A stretch of DNA of 10,171 bases from Methylotenera_A sp040387095 (lineage in GTDB: Bacteria > Pseudomonadota > Gammaproteobacteria > Burkholderiales > Methylophilaceae). The translations under genes were made by a program, and so were the position numbers. Positions within the stretch are counted from its first letter, which is position 1. Each line of letters opens with the position of its first letter. Positions 1-7,630 of the stretch are shown piece after piece. The stretch lies in assembly GCA_040387095.1 (NCBI GenBank), contig JAZKEJ010000153.1:1-10171 (forward strand). Direction: 5' to 3'. The notes beneath the pieces were generated by a model. The model worked only from the letters and a program-made list of their open reading frames with translations. It made no database searches and had not been told where the DNA came from.

Positions 1-158
1 CTGAAGGCCTTGTTGCTGCTGGTTTTGAAGTGGTTAAATCAGAAGTGCGTATGCCTAATGGTCCATTAAAAACTATCGGTGATCATCCTGTGACTGTTGC
101 CTTGCATCACGATGTGGTAGTGGATATTACTATTACAGTAGTTGGTGAAGCGGCTTAA
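1..158 (+). CDS. rplI: 50S ribosomal protein L9, C-terminal part (5' end outside window)
   Basis: Only the last 51 codons are present; the reading frame starts at position 3 and stops at TAA 156-158. The peptide contains the L9 C-terminal domain stretch reading KSEVRMPNGPLKTIGDH, followed by a beta-rich tail ending in VVGEAA. This matches the conserved end of bacterial L9, which binds 23S rRNA and helps maintain reading frame and subunit function. L9 usually closes the rpsF-priB-rpsR-rplI operon in proteobacteria, and here a strong terminator follows 18 bases after the stop, which fits an operon end. The upstream partners are outside the window. Identity is secure from the conserved motif; nothing odd is visible in the fragment. 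Confidence 0.93.
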   Translation, partial: EGLVAAGFEVVKSEVRMPNGPLKTIGDHPVTVALHHDVVVDITITVVGEAA

Positions 159-176
159 GCTTTAAACGTAGTAACT

Positions 177-204
177 AAAAAAGGCGACTTAGGTCGCCTT
201 TTTT
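177..204 (+). terminator. Intrinsic (Rho-independent) terminator after rplI
   Basis: GGCGAC at 183-188 pairs with GTCGCC at 193-198 around a four-base loop (TTAG). The stem is flanked by six A before and six T after, so the hairpin can extend through A-U pairs and ends in a U tract. It would end the ribosomal protein transcript. The A/T flanks also allow weaker function on the other strand, but no minus-strand gene arrives here. Confidence 0.93.
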
Positions 205-273
205 ATTGCCTATATATTTAAAATTATTCATTCAAAAATTTTTATTAAGCTATTTTTTAGATAATCAAAACGC

Positions 274-279
274 TATGAT
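274..279 (+). promoter_or_regulatory. Possible -10 box for the ABC exporter operon
   Basis: TATGAT matches the sigma-70 -10 consensus at five of six bases and lies 27 bases before the ATPase start. The region 16-18 bp upstream is A/T-rich without a recognisable TTGACA, so the -35 is poor. The strong terminator at 177-204 implies that the exporter genes need their own promoter in 205-306, and this is the best candidate. A weak ribosome binding site (AGG at 297-299, seven bases before ATG) follows. Confidence 0.35.
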
Positions 280-306
280 GCCACATCGCACTTAACAGGT
301 TTTGCC

Positions 307-1254
307 ATGAATCCAATGCCTTTAATTCAAGTTAAACAACTCACATTTGAATATCCCGAAACGCGAGCACTGGATTGCGTCAGTTTCAATATCACAAGCG
401 GCAGTATCACTGCATTGGTTGGCCCAAATGGTGCGGGTAAATCCACTTTATTGCGTTGTATCGCCGCACTCGATTATCCGTTATCAGGACAGGTTTTATT
501 AAATGATGTGGATGTGCTGGATGATCCACGCGCTAGTCATGCAAAGATTGGTTATTTATCTGATCATTTTGGACTTTATGATGCATTAAGTGTGCGCCAG
601 TGTTTAACTTTCGCCGCAGCATCGCAAGGCGTAGCGGCTGAGATAATTGATCGAGTAGTGAGCCAAACTGCCGAAAAATTGGATTTAAGCAATAAACTCA
701 ACTGCTTGGCGGGCGACTTATCCCGCGGACAGCGACAACGTGTCGCCATCGGGCAAGCTATTATCCATTCACCTAGCTTATTACTATTAGATGAGCCCGC
801 TTCAGGATTGGACCCTGAAGCAAGACACAGTTTGAGTCAGGTATTTATTGCACTTAAAGATAGTGGCATGACCTTGATTGTCTCCAGTCATATTCTGGCG
901 GAATTAGAAGATTACTCCACTGAAATGCTGGTGCTAAAAAATGGGAAAATCTTGCAGCAACAATCGGTTAGTCATACGCCGTTGCAAAATATAAGCCAAA
1001 TTGAAATTGAGTTGGTGCATATTGCCGATGCAAGCAAGTTAACAGAGTTAGTCGCCAGCATTGCCGGCGTCAGCCAAGTGGAAATCGCATCTAATGTGGC
1101 CAGTTTGCAATTGAATGAGGCCATCATCCCGCGCCACCAGTTAATCAATTTTCTGATACAAGCCGATATTTCGATAAATCGGTTTAATTTGCAGGAAACT
1201 AATATGCAGCAAAATTATTTAAAAGTGATCAATGCGGAAAGTGCCAACCCATGA
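307..1254 (+). CDS. ABC transporter ATP-binding protein (ABC-2 type exporter family)
   Basis: A 315-residue nucleotide-binding subunit that would hydrolyse ATP on the cytoplasmic face to drive the membrane partner encoded next. Visible motifs in order: Walker A GPNGAGKST (39-47), signature LSRGQ (138-142), Walker B LLLLDEP (158-164), D-loop SGLD, and the switch histidine in SSH (193-195). The position usually held by the Q-loop glutamine reads IGYLSDHFGLY (81-91), with Asp86 in its place. After about residue 220 comes a C-terminal extension of some 95 residues, common in CcmA/DrrA-type exporter ATPases. The start has a weak AGG site seven bases upstream; ATG at 316 is a less likely alternative. 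The stop overlaps the permease start (ATGA), indicating translational coupling. The substrate cannot be deduced. Confidence 0.9.
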   Translation: MNPMPLIQVKQLTFEYPETRALDCVSFNITSGSITALVGPNGAGKSTLLRCIAALDYPLSGQVLLNDVDVLDDPRASHAKIGYLSDHFGLYDALSVRQCLTFAAASQGVAAEIIDRVVSQTAEKLDLSNKLNCLAGDLSRGQRQRVAIGQAIIHSPSLLLLDEPASGLDPEARHSLSQVFIALKDSGMTLIVSSHILAELEDYSTEMLVLKNGKILQQQSVSHTPLQNISQIEIELVHIADASKLTELVASIAGVSQVEIASNVASLQLNEAIIPRHQLINFLIQADISINRFNLQETNMQQNYLKVINAESANP

Positions 1255-2561
1255 TGAACAATCCGGAATTTAAACGCAATATTTGGCTGGAACTAAGCGC
1301 GCATAGGCTAATCGCAGTACCTGTATTGCTAGGCTTAATTTTTTATGTTGCGATGCAAAACGAAAATAGTGCGGCAATAAGCTATACCATTGCCAAAAGC
1401 ATTTTCATCATCGTGACAATTTTATGGGGTAGTCAATTAGCGTTTTCCAGCGTTAGCGATGAGCTGCAAAACCGCACCTGGGACAATCAGCGTTTGTCTG
1501 CATTGTCACCCTTTAAACTGGTTTGGGGCAAACTGTTAGGCGCGACGGCATTTGCTTGGTATATCGGCTTGCTGTGCCTAGTGATGATGCTATTTACGTC
1601 TCAAGAAAATATAGAAACAAGTAAGTTTCAAATCATCAGTGGGCTAGTTTTAGGGGCAATGATCACTCAGGCTTTGGCGTTTGTTTCAGCGCTAATTGCT
1701 GCTAAAAATAATGTGGCGATACCCAGAGGTTTAAATTTATTGTTTATATTTGTGTTAGTGCCTATTTTGGGCCGAATAATTTATATTTCCGATCAACCAA
1801 CCCAAGCATGGTATGGCCAAGATTTCACGTATTTGGGATTCGTTAATGTATTCTTACTCATCTATACCGCATGGGCATGGTTGGCAAGTTACCGCATCAT
1901 GCAAGCGGCCTTACAAATCAAAGTTAAGCCATGGGCGATGCTTAGTTTTGTATTATTTAGTGCGTTTTATGTGCTGGGATTTTATAACGCTTTAACCATA
2001 GGTAACTTTGCTAGTCTTGCATTTGTTTTTGCAGTATTGATGACTTATTTAGGCGCCCTGACTGAAAAGCGCGATCTAGCAAGCTTACGGCGATGTATTA
2101 ATCCCTGGATTGCTAAAACTCCCACAAAGGCTTTTAAAGACACACCTTATTTTTTGATTTTGGCAGTTTTTTGTTTGATTGCCTTACCATTTACTATTTT
2201 AGATACGGAATTTAGTGCCTTTTATTCTGCAAAATCACTGCGGGCAGGGCAGTCATTCACGATAATAGGCTTGATGAGTATGTTATTGATGACGCGCGAT
2301 ATTGGCTTGCTCTATTATTTTAGTTTAAGCCAAAAACCGCAGCGTGCCGTGATGACCACGGTTTTTTATTTGATATTGCTGTACGTTTTATTTCCATTGT
2401 TGTTGCTAAAAACACTTGGCTTTATATTTTTCCCGCTGATTCTAGCGCCAAGTGTCGGTCAAAATGGTGTGCCCATATTGGTTGGTTTAGTACATTGCTT
2501 AGTGGTGGCAGGATTACTCTACAGGCAACATATTGATAGGAAAAAATCTTTAGCTACTTGA
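1251..2561 (+). CDS. ABC-2 type transporter permease, multi-spanning membrane protein
   Basis: A 436-residue integral membrane protein, the likely channel partner of the preceding ATPase. I see roughly ten to twelve hydrophobic segments, near residues 20-35, 47-65, 97-115, 128-151, 161-179, 194-213, 228-248, 252-270, 300-317, 335-347, 368-398 and 408-423. The cytoplasmic loop after the second segment carries ELQNRTWDNQRLSALSPFK (71-89) and then GKLLG. This resembles the coupling loop of ABC-2 exporter permeases, where an RT-W-x-x-Q-R pattern precedes the next helix. The first ATG (1251) overlaps the ATPase stop and a second ATG follows directly at 1254, so the start is uncertain by one codon. 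A GGAAAG stretch lies shortly upstream. Substrate unknown; there is no accessory periplasmic or outer-membrane gene beside it. Confidence 0.82.
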   Translation: MMNNPEFKRNIWLELSAHRLIAVPVLLGLIFYVAMQNENSAAISYTIAKSIFIIVTILWGSQLAFSSVSDELQNRTWDNQRLSALSPFKLVWGKLLGATAFAWYIGLLCLVMMLFTSQENIETSKFQIISGLVLGAMITQALAFVSALIAAKNNVAIPRGLNLLFIFVLVPILGRIIYISDQPTQAWYGQDFTYLGFVNVFLLIYTAWAWLASYRIMQAALQIKVKPWAMLSFVLFSAFYVLGFYNALTIGNFASLAFVFAVLMTYLGALTEKRDLASLRRCINPWIAKTPTKAFKDTPYFLILAVFCLIALPFTILDTEFSAFYSAKSLRAGQSFTIIGLMSMLLMTRDIGLLYYFSLSQKPQRAVMTTVFYLILLYVLFPLLLLKTLGFIFFPLILAPSVGQNGVPILVGLVHCLVVAGLLYRQHIDRKKSLAT

Positions 2562-2586
2562 ACTTAACTTGACCTTACTTGAACCT
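2556..2586 (+). repeat. Three phased direct repeats ACTTGAMCTT upstream of dnaB
   Basis: Near-identical copies start at 2556 (ACTTGAACTT), 2567 (ACTTGACCTT) and 2577 (ACTTGAACCT), spaced 11 and 10 bases apart, close to one DNA turn. A shorter related unit, CTTGAC, occurs at 2595-2600. The first copy contains the permease stop codon TGA (2559-2561). The array abuts the dnaB promoter, so it could be a protein-binding array on one helix face, or merely a low-complexity repeat. No known operator is recognised. Confidence 0.5.
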
Positions 2587-2600
2587 GACAGTTGCTTGAC

Positions 2601-2609
2601 TGATATAAT
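2601..2609 (+). promoter_or_regulatory. Extended -10 promoter for dnaB, predicted leaderless
   Basis: TGATATAAT is a perfect extended -10 (TGn followed by TATAAT at 2604-2609). A possible -35, TTGAAC at 2579-2584, sits 19 bp upstream, longer than ideal, but an extended -10 can work with a weak -35. Only six bases (TCGCAC without its preceding T counted) separate the box from the dnaB ATG at 2616, so transcription should begin at or within one or two bases of the A of ATG. Confidence 0.65.
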
Positions 2610-2615
2610 TCGCAC

Positions 2616-3998
2616 ATGGCTGATGAACAACTAGACTCCCTCAAACTCCCCCCGCATTCGATAGAAGCAGAGCAATCTGTTATTGGTGGCTTACTGCTTG
2701 AAAATGAGGCATTGGACAAAATTGCTGATCTTTTAAGAGCAGAAGATTTTTATCAATTCGACCATAAAACTATCTTTCAGCATATTGCCAAGTTAATTGA
2801 GCGTAACCGCCCTGCAGATATTGTCACAGTTGCTGAGTCGCTGGAAAGTACCGCTGAATTATCGACGATTGGCGGCATTGCCTATTTAGCCTCGCTGGCG
2901 CAAAACACGCCAACGGCGGCTAATATCCGCCGCTATGCCGAAATTGTGCGCGAACGCGCCATTATGCGCAAGCTGGTCACAGTGGGCAGCGGTATTGCCG
3001 AAAGTGCCTACAGCCCCAATGGACGCGATGCGCAGCAATTATTGGATGAAGCTGAGGCCAAGATTTTCCAGATTGCAGAAGGCGGTCAGCGCACCAGTCA
3101 AGGCTTTCAGGATATTAAAGAGTTACTGCCACAAGTGGCAGAGCGCATCGATATGCTGTTTTCACGTGATAATCCAAGTGATGTCACAGGCATCCCGACT
3201 GGATTTAGTGACTTAGATTCCATGACCTCAGGCTTTCAAGGCGGTGATTTAATTATCGTTGCAGGCCGTCCATCCATGGGTAAAACCGCATTCTCATTAA
3301 ATATTGCTGAAAATGTAGCCTTAGATACTGGTTTGCCTGTTGCGGTTTTCTCAATGGAAATGGCTTCAACACAATTGGCTATGCGGATGATCGGCTCGGT
3401 AGGGCGTTTGGACCAGCATCGCATGCGTACAGGTCGCTTAGAAGATGAAGATTGGGAAAAGCTTACGACTGCATTGGGCAAGTTAAATGAAGCACCGATT
3501 TTTATTGATGAAGGCGCGGGCTTAAGCAGTTTTGATGTGCGCGCAAGAGCGCGCAGGCTTCATAGGCAATGCGGCAAGTTAGGTTTGATTGTGATTGATT
3601 ACCTGCAATTGATGTCAGCGCCAGCGGGTAAACAAGGTGAAAATCGTGCAACAGAGATTTCCGAGATTTCCCGCTCCTTAAAAGCCCTAGCTAAAGAGCT
3701 GGATTGCCCTGTGGTTGCACTTTCTCAGCTGAATCGCAGCGTAGAACAGCGCCCAGATAAGCGCCCTGTGATGTCGGACTTACGCGAATCAGGCGCGATT
3801 GAGCAAGATGCGGATCTGATTCTATTTATCTACCGCGATGAAGTGTACAACCCGGACAGCGAAGACAAAGGTACTGCTGAAATTATCGTCGGCAAGCAAC
3901 GTAACGGCCCAATTGGCCGCGTGCGCTTGACTTTTATAGGCGAAAATACGCGATTCGAGAACTTCGCCAATACTGGTTATATGCCAGATAACTATTAG
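2616..3998 (+). CDS. dnaB: Replicative DNA helicase DnaB
   Basis: Hexameric helicase that unwinds DNA ahead of the replication fork and recruits primase. At 460 residues it is the usual length. The N-terminal domain opens with the family pattern LPPHSIEAEQSVIGGLLL (11-28). The RecA-like domain has Walker A GRPSMGKT (217-224), the acidic FSMEM (245-249), Walker B LIVIDYLQLM (324-333) and the late motif SDLRESGAIEQDAD (387-400). No intein interrupts it. The start is fixed by family alignment (short lead before LPPHSIEAEQ), yet it has no Shine-Dalgarno and lies just after a -10 box. radA follows after 23 bp with no terminator, so the two are probably one transcript. Identity is secure. Confidence 0.97.
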   Translation: MADEQLDSLKLPPHSIEAEQSVIGGLLLENEALDKIADLLRAEDFYQFDHKTIFQHIAKLIERNRPADIVTVAESLESTAELSTIGGIAYLASLAQNTPTAANIRRYAEIVRERAIMRKLVTVGSGIAESAYSPNGRDAQQLLDEAEAKIFQIAEGGQRTSQGFQDIKELLPQVAERIDMLFSRDNPSDVTGIPTGFSDLDSMTSGFQGGDLIIVAGRPSMGKTAFSLNIAENVALDTGLPVAVFSMEMASTQLAMRMIGSVGRLDQHRMRTGRLEDEDWEKLTTALGKLNEAPIFIDEGAGLSSFDVRARARRLHRQCGKLGLIVIDYLQLMSAPAGKQGENRATEISEISRSLKALAKELDCPVVALSQLNRSVEQRPDKRPVMSDLRESGAIEQDADLILFIYRDEVYNPDSEDKGTAEIIVGKQRNGPIGRVRLTFIGENTRFENFANTGYMPDNY

Positions 3999-4021
3999 GT
4001 TTAATACTTAACCCAACCTGT

Positions 4022-5395
4022 ATGGCCAAACCTAAAACCATCTATACCTGCACAGAATGCGGCGCTTCCGAATCGAAATGGCAAGGACAGTGCCCAAGTT
4101 GCATGGCTTGGAATACCTTGGTTGAATCAGTCGCTGAAACCAGTACTTCCAACAATCGTTATGCCAATAAATTTGAAGGTTTAGCTGCATCTAGTCAATT
4201 GCAGAAGTTAAGCAGCATTCAAGCTGCCGATATTGAGCGAACGCCAACAGGTATCAGCGAGTTTGACCGCGTATTAGGCGGCGGCTTGGTTGAAGGCTGT
4301 GTTGTTTTAATCGGGGGTGATCCGGGTATTGGCAAATCGACTTTGCTGCTGCAAGTGCTTTGCCATTTAGGAAAATCCGCCCAGGCGATTTATGTCAGCG
4401 GCGAAGAATCACCACAGCAAATCGCTATGCGCGCCAAACGTTTGGGGTTGGATGCCAGCCAAGTGGAATTATTAGCAGAAATCAATCTTGAGAAGATTTT
4501 AGCCACATTACAAACGCATAAACCGAATATTGCCGTTATCGATTCGATTCAAACCGTGTATTCAGAAGCCCTGCAATCGGCGCCTGGTTCGGTTGCGCAA
4601 GTGCGCGAGTGTTCAGCGCAGTTAACGCGTTTGGCCAAACAATTAGGCATTACCGTTATTTTGGTGGGCCATGTAACCAAAGAAGGCTCACTTGCTGGCC
4701 CGCGGGTACTGGAGCATATTGTCGATACCGTATTGTATTTTGAAGGCGACCAGAATTCATCTTTCCGCCTGATTCGCGCTTTTAAAAATCGCTTCGGTGC
4801 AGTGAATGAGCTGGGTGTTTTCGCCATGACGGAACATGGTTTGCGCGAAGTTTCCAACCCCAGTGCGCTATTTTTATCACATCATGAAAATCAAGTAGCA
4901 GGTAGCTGTATTACCGTGACGATGGAAGGCACACGTCCGCTGTTGATTGAAATTCAAGCTTTGGTGGATGAAAGTCATGCGCCTAGTCCAAAAAGATTGG
5001 CGACAGGGCTTGAGCAAAATCGCTTAGCCATGTTGTTGGCGGTATTAAATCGCCACGCAGGCATTCCCTGTTTTGACCAAGATGTATTCATTAATGCAGT
5101 TGGTGGCGTTAAAATTGCAGAACCAGCTGTAGATTTAGCGGTCTTACTTTCAATTGTTTCTTCATTAAAAAACAAACCATTAGATAACAAACTTATAGTA
5201 TTTGGTGAGGTTGGTTTGGCGGGTGAAGTGCGCCCGGTGCAAGGTGGACAGGTGCGCTTAAAAGAGGCGGCAAAATTAGGTTTTACTAAAGCGATTGTGC
5301 CTAAAACCAATGCGCCAAAAGCGAAAATTGCTGGGTTGGAAATTATTGCGGTGGAACGTTTAGAGCAGGCAATTAATCAGTTACGTAATAATTAG
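4022..5395 (+). CDS. radA: DNA repair/recombination protein RadA (Sms)
   Basis: RadA is a DnaB-like ATPase that promotes branch migration in recombination and repair. Its 457 residues show the full family layout. An N-terminal zinc finger has two CxxC pairs (Cys10/Cys13 and Cys24/Cys27). The RecA-like core has Walker A GGDPGIGKST (98-107), the acidic VSGEES stretch (125-130) and a Walker B-like AVIDSIQTVY (171-180). The RadA-specific KNRFG is at 255-259, and a C-terminal Lon-protease-like domain contains PSPKRLATGLEQNRL. The ATG gives the standard short lead before the zinc finger; no clear Shine-Dalgarno is seen. It lies 23 bp after dnaB and its stop is 30 bp from the convergent hpnE stop, with no obvious terminator hairpin between them. 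Confidence 0.97.
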   Translation: MAKPKTIYTCTECGASESKWQGQCPSCMAWNTLVESVAETSTSNNRYANKFEGLAASSQLQKLSSIQAADIERTPTGISEFDRVLGGGLVEGCVVLIGGDPGIGKSTLLLQVLCHLGKSAQAIYVSGEESPQQIAMRAKRLGLDASQVELLAEINLEKILATLQTHKPNIAVIDSIQTVYSEALQSAPGSVAQVRECSAQLTRLAKQLGITVILVGHVTKEGSLAGPRVLEHIVDTVLYFEGDQNSSFRLIRAFKNRFGAVNELGVFAMTEHGLREVSNPSALFLSHHENQVAGSCITVTMEGTRPLLIEIQALVDESHAPSPKRLATGLEQNRLAMLLAVLNRHAGIPCFDQDVFINAVGGVKIAEPAVDLAVLLSIVSSLKNKPLDNKLIVFGEVGLAGEVRPVQGGQVRLKEAAKLGFTKAIVPKTNAPKAKIAGLEIIAVERLEQAINQLRNN

Positions 5396-5425
5396 CCACT
5401 TTTTACATTTAGTTTTATAGTTGAT

Positions 5426-6754
5426 TTATTTCAAAATCAGGTTAGCGCAAGCGATTCCGCTTCGCACCGCACCTTCAATCGTGGCAGGATAATCCGCATA
5501 CGTATAATCACCCGCCAAAAATAAATTAGGATAAGGCGTGATATTGGCTGGTCTAGGTAAATTTACAGTGCAAGAAAAAGTAGCGCGCTTTTCGGCAATC
5601 ACTTTGTGCCAAAGTGGTTTGGTCAGATGAGGAAAAGCCACATGCAGTTCCTGCGCCACTTTTAGTGCTAGCATATCCTGCGTTAATTTTTGATGTTTGC
5701 CTTGCGCACTGATGACCACCGCCATCAAGCCATGTTGGCCGCACAATTGACCGCGATCAAATACCCATTGGCTGGTTAAATCAACCAATCCCAACATCGG
5801 CTGGGGCAGGCTAACGTGGTTTGGATATTGCAGGTAAACCGTGTAAATGGGCTGATAATCGTAATTTTCCGTTTGCGAGGTAATAAAGTCTAATTTAGGC
5901 AAATCTGCCGTCAGTTCTTTTAACTTTCTGGCTGCGGTGGCGATAATTACATGGCTAAATGTATATTTCTGCAATCGGCTAGCCACTTCAAAACCGTTTT
6001 CAATTGGCGTAATGCTACGCACACGTTTATTGCTTAAAACGATTGAATCGCGTGCTTGCAGATAGCGCACGATTGGCGTGGATAAAATTTGTGATAAATC
6101 CAGCCTGGGAATTAAAAAGTCACTATCATTTTTGCCGGCATTAAAAGTATCGTGCAACACGTTTAAAAACACTTTGCTGCTAGCCAACTCAATCGGTGTA
6201 TTCAAAGCAGCCAAACATAATGGCTCCCATAAAAACTTAATGTTTTGATTCGATTGATTATTTTTAATCAAAAAATCTTTTAATGGCAAGTCCACATTTA
6301 AGTGATATCGACTTGTTTTAAGTTTGAACAAAAACTTAACTGCTGAAAACCGCTCGGCAATACTTAAGCCTTGGCATAGCAAAAAACCCAGCAATTGATT
6401 AAAAGGGTGTGGTAAATAATTCAGGCTGGCTAGTTTGAATATTTTTTTATGTCGCGGTGAGGCCATATTGAGCATCAATGGCAAACGCAGAAACGCTTGA
6501 TCTTCTTGCACGCCTACGCGATTTAGTAGATTAAGCGTTTCGCGATAAGCGCCCAATAAAATATGCTGTCCGTTATCAACCTGAAAAGTCTGGCTATTGA
6601 ATTCAATCGCTACGCTGCGTGCGCGTCCACCAAAATGCGGACCAACTTCAAATAAAGTCGTTTGAACGTCTTGCTCGGCAAGCGCGGCGGCGGCAGAAAG
6701 TCCAGCCATTCCGCCGCCAATGATTGCAACATGCGCTTTTTGCTTGTGAATCAT
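5426..6754 (-). CDS. hpnE: Hydroxysqualene dehydroxylase HpnE (FAD-dependent)
   Basis: Flavin enzyme of the amine oxidase/phytoene desaturase fold that, in the characterised HpnCDE route, reduces hydroxysqualene to squalene. I place the start at ATG 6754 (442 residues). This overlaps the hpnD stop as ATGA and puts the dinucleotide-binding motif IIGGGMAGLSAA at residues 11-22, with Glu36 ending the beta-alpha-beta fold. The C-terminus has the FAD-contacting stretch NLFLAGDYTYADYPATIEGA (around 410-429), typical of the family. An in-frame ATG at 6796 would add 14 residues lying inside hpnD and is less likely. Being last in the hpnC-hpnD-hpnE run supports the assignment over a carotenoid desaturase, although the fold alone would not separate them. 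Confidence 0.9.
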   Translation of the reverse strand: MIHKQKAHVAIIGGGMAGLSAAAALAEQDVQTTLFEVGPHFGGRARSVAIEFNSQTFQVDNGQHILLGAYRETLNLLNRVGVQEDQAFLRLPLMLNMASPRHKKIFKLASLNYLPHPFNQLLGFLLCQGLSIAERFSAVKFLFKLKTSRYHLNVDLPLKDFLIKNNQSNQNIKFLWEPLCLAALNTPIELASSKVFLNVLHDTFNAGKNDSDFLIPRLDLSQILSTPIVRYLQARDSIVLSNKRVRSITPIENGFEVASRLQKYTFSHVIIATAARKLKELTADLPKLDFITSQTENYDYQPIYTVYLQYPNHVSLPQPMLGLVDLTSQWVFDRGQLCGQHGLMAVVISAQGKHQKLTQDMLALKVAQELHVAFPHLTKPLWHKVIAEKRATFSCTVNLPRPANITPYPNLFLAGDYTYADYPATIEGAVRSGIACANLILK

Positions 6755-7599
6755 TCTATTTTTACTTTGCCTAGCCAAACAGAAAATACCAGGCATATTT
6801 TTCGCAAACCACCTAGAGAAATGCGCGAGTTTAAGACTTTTTGAGCGCCATCCAGTTTGATTTCACGCAATAAAGTGCGGTAAATTGCCGCCATCATCAA
6901 GCCTGGTTTCTGTTGCTTGACATCTTCCTTTGGCAATTCCAGCAAGGCTTTATCATAGTAACTTTCAGCACGTGCAATTTGATATTCCATCAGTGTTTTG
7001 ATTGCTTGGGTTTGACGGTTTTGTAAGATATCTTCTTCACTCACGCCTGTTTTGGTTAACTCATCCAAAGGTAAGTAGATACGTCCACGGCGCGCATCTT
7101 CGCCTACATCGCGGATAATATTCGTTAATTGAAAAGCCATACCTAAGTCATGTGCATATTTGAGTGTATTCTGGTTACTGAAGCCAAAAATCTGCGCAGA
7201 AAGTAATCCAACCACGCTGGCCACGCGATAACAGTAGAGTTCCAGTTGTTCAAAATCTGCATAGCGATTAAATTTTAAATCCATTTCCATGCCATCAATC
7301 ACTTCTAAAAAATGTGTTTGGGCAAGATTGAATTCTGCAACAAAGGGTTGCAAAGCCTTTGTAACTGGATGTTGTGGGGTATTGGCATATAAGTTGTTTA
7401 TTTCACTTTTCCACCAATTTAATTTGGTTTGCGCCACGTTAAAATCGCTGCATTCATCGACTACATCGTCCACTTCGCGACAAAAAGCGTACAGTGCAGT
7501 CATCGCATTGCGTTTGTTTTTAGGTAGGAAAATGAAGCTGAGTGTAAAGCTAGAGCCGCTTTGAGCGGCTTTTTGTTGGCAATATTGCTGTGGTGTCAT
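6751..7599 (-). CDS. hpnD: Presqualene diphosphate synthase HpnD
   Basis: Member of the squalene/phytoene synthase family; HpnD condenses two farnesyl diphosphates to presqualene diphosphate. The 282-residue protein shows both aspartate-rich metal-binding motifs: REVDDVVDE (41-49, with Asp44, Asp45 and Asp48) and NIIRDVGEDARRGRIYLP (160-177, with Asp164 and Asp168). The ...YRVASVVG stretch (124-131) is typical of family members. It starts 31 bases after the hpnC stop with no visible Shine-Dalgarno and ends overlapping the hpnE start by four bases, indicating coupled translation. HpnD and HpnC are homologous; I assign D to this copy because of its RDVGEDARRGRIYLP motif and its place between C and E. 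A phytoene synthase is the alternative but lacks supporting neighbours. Confidence 0.9.
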   Translation of the reverse strand: MTPQQYCQQKAAQSGSSFTLSFIFLPKNKRNAMTALYAFCREVDDVVDECSDFNVAQTKLNWWKSEINNLYANTPQHPVTKALQPFVAEFNLAQTHFLEVIDGMEMDLKFNRYADFEQLELYCYRVASVVGLLSAQIFGFSNQNTLKYAHDLGMAFQLTNIIRDVGEDARRGRIYLPLDELTKTGVSEEDILQNRQTQAIKTLMEYQIARAESYYDKALLELPKEDVKQQKPGLMMAAIYRTLLREIKLDGAQKVLNSRISLGGLRKICLVFSVWLGKVKIE

Positions 7600-7630
7600 T
7601 GTTATTGGTTTTTTTGCTTAAATTTGATGG

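Noticed and set aside
4549..5310. Minus-strand open frames of about 100 codons within radA
   Set aside because: They lie fully opposite a well-conserved gene, show no family motif and have no ribosome site; they are shadows of the radA reading frame.
5396..5425. Bidirectional terminator between the convergent radA and hpnE
   Set aside because: The 30-bp gap is A/T-rich but I find no G/C-containing inverted repeat, so no terminator is called.
6755..6796. Longer hpnE with 14 extra N-terminal residues from ATG 6796
   Set aside because: The extra residues lie inside hpnD and precede the usual start of the FAD-binding fold. ATG 6754 forms a clean 4-base overlap with the hpnD stop.
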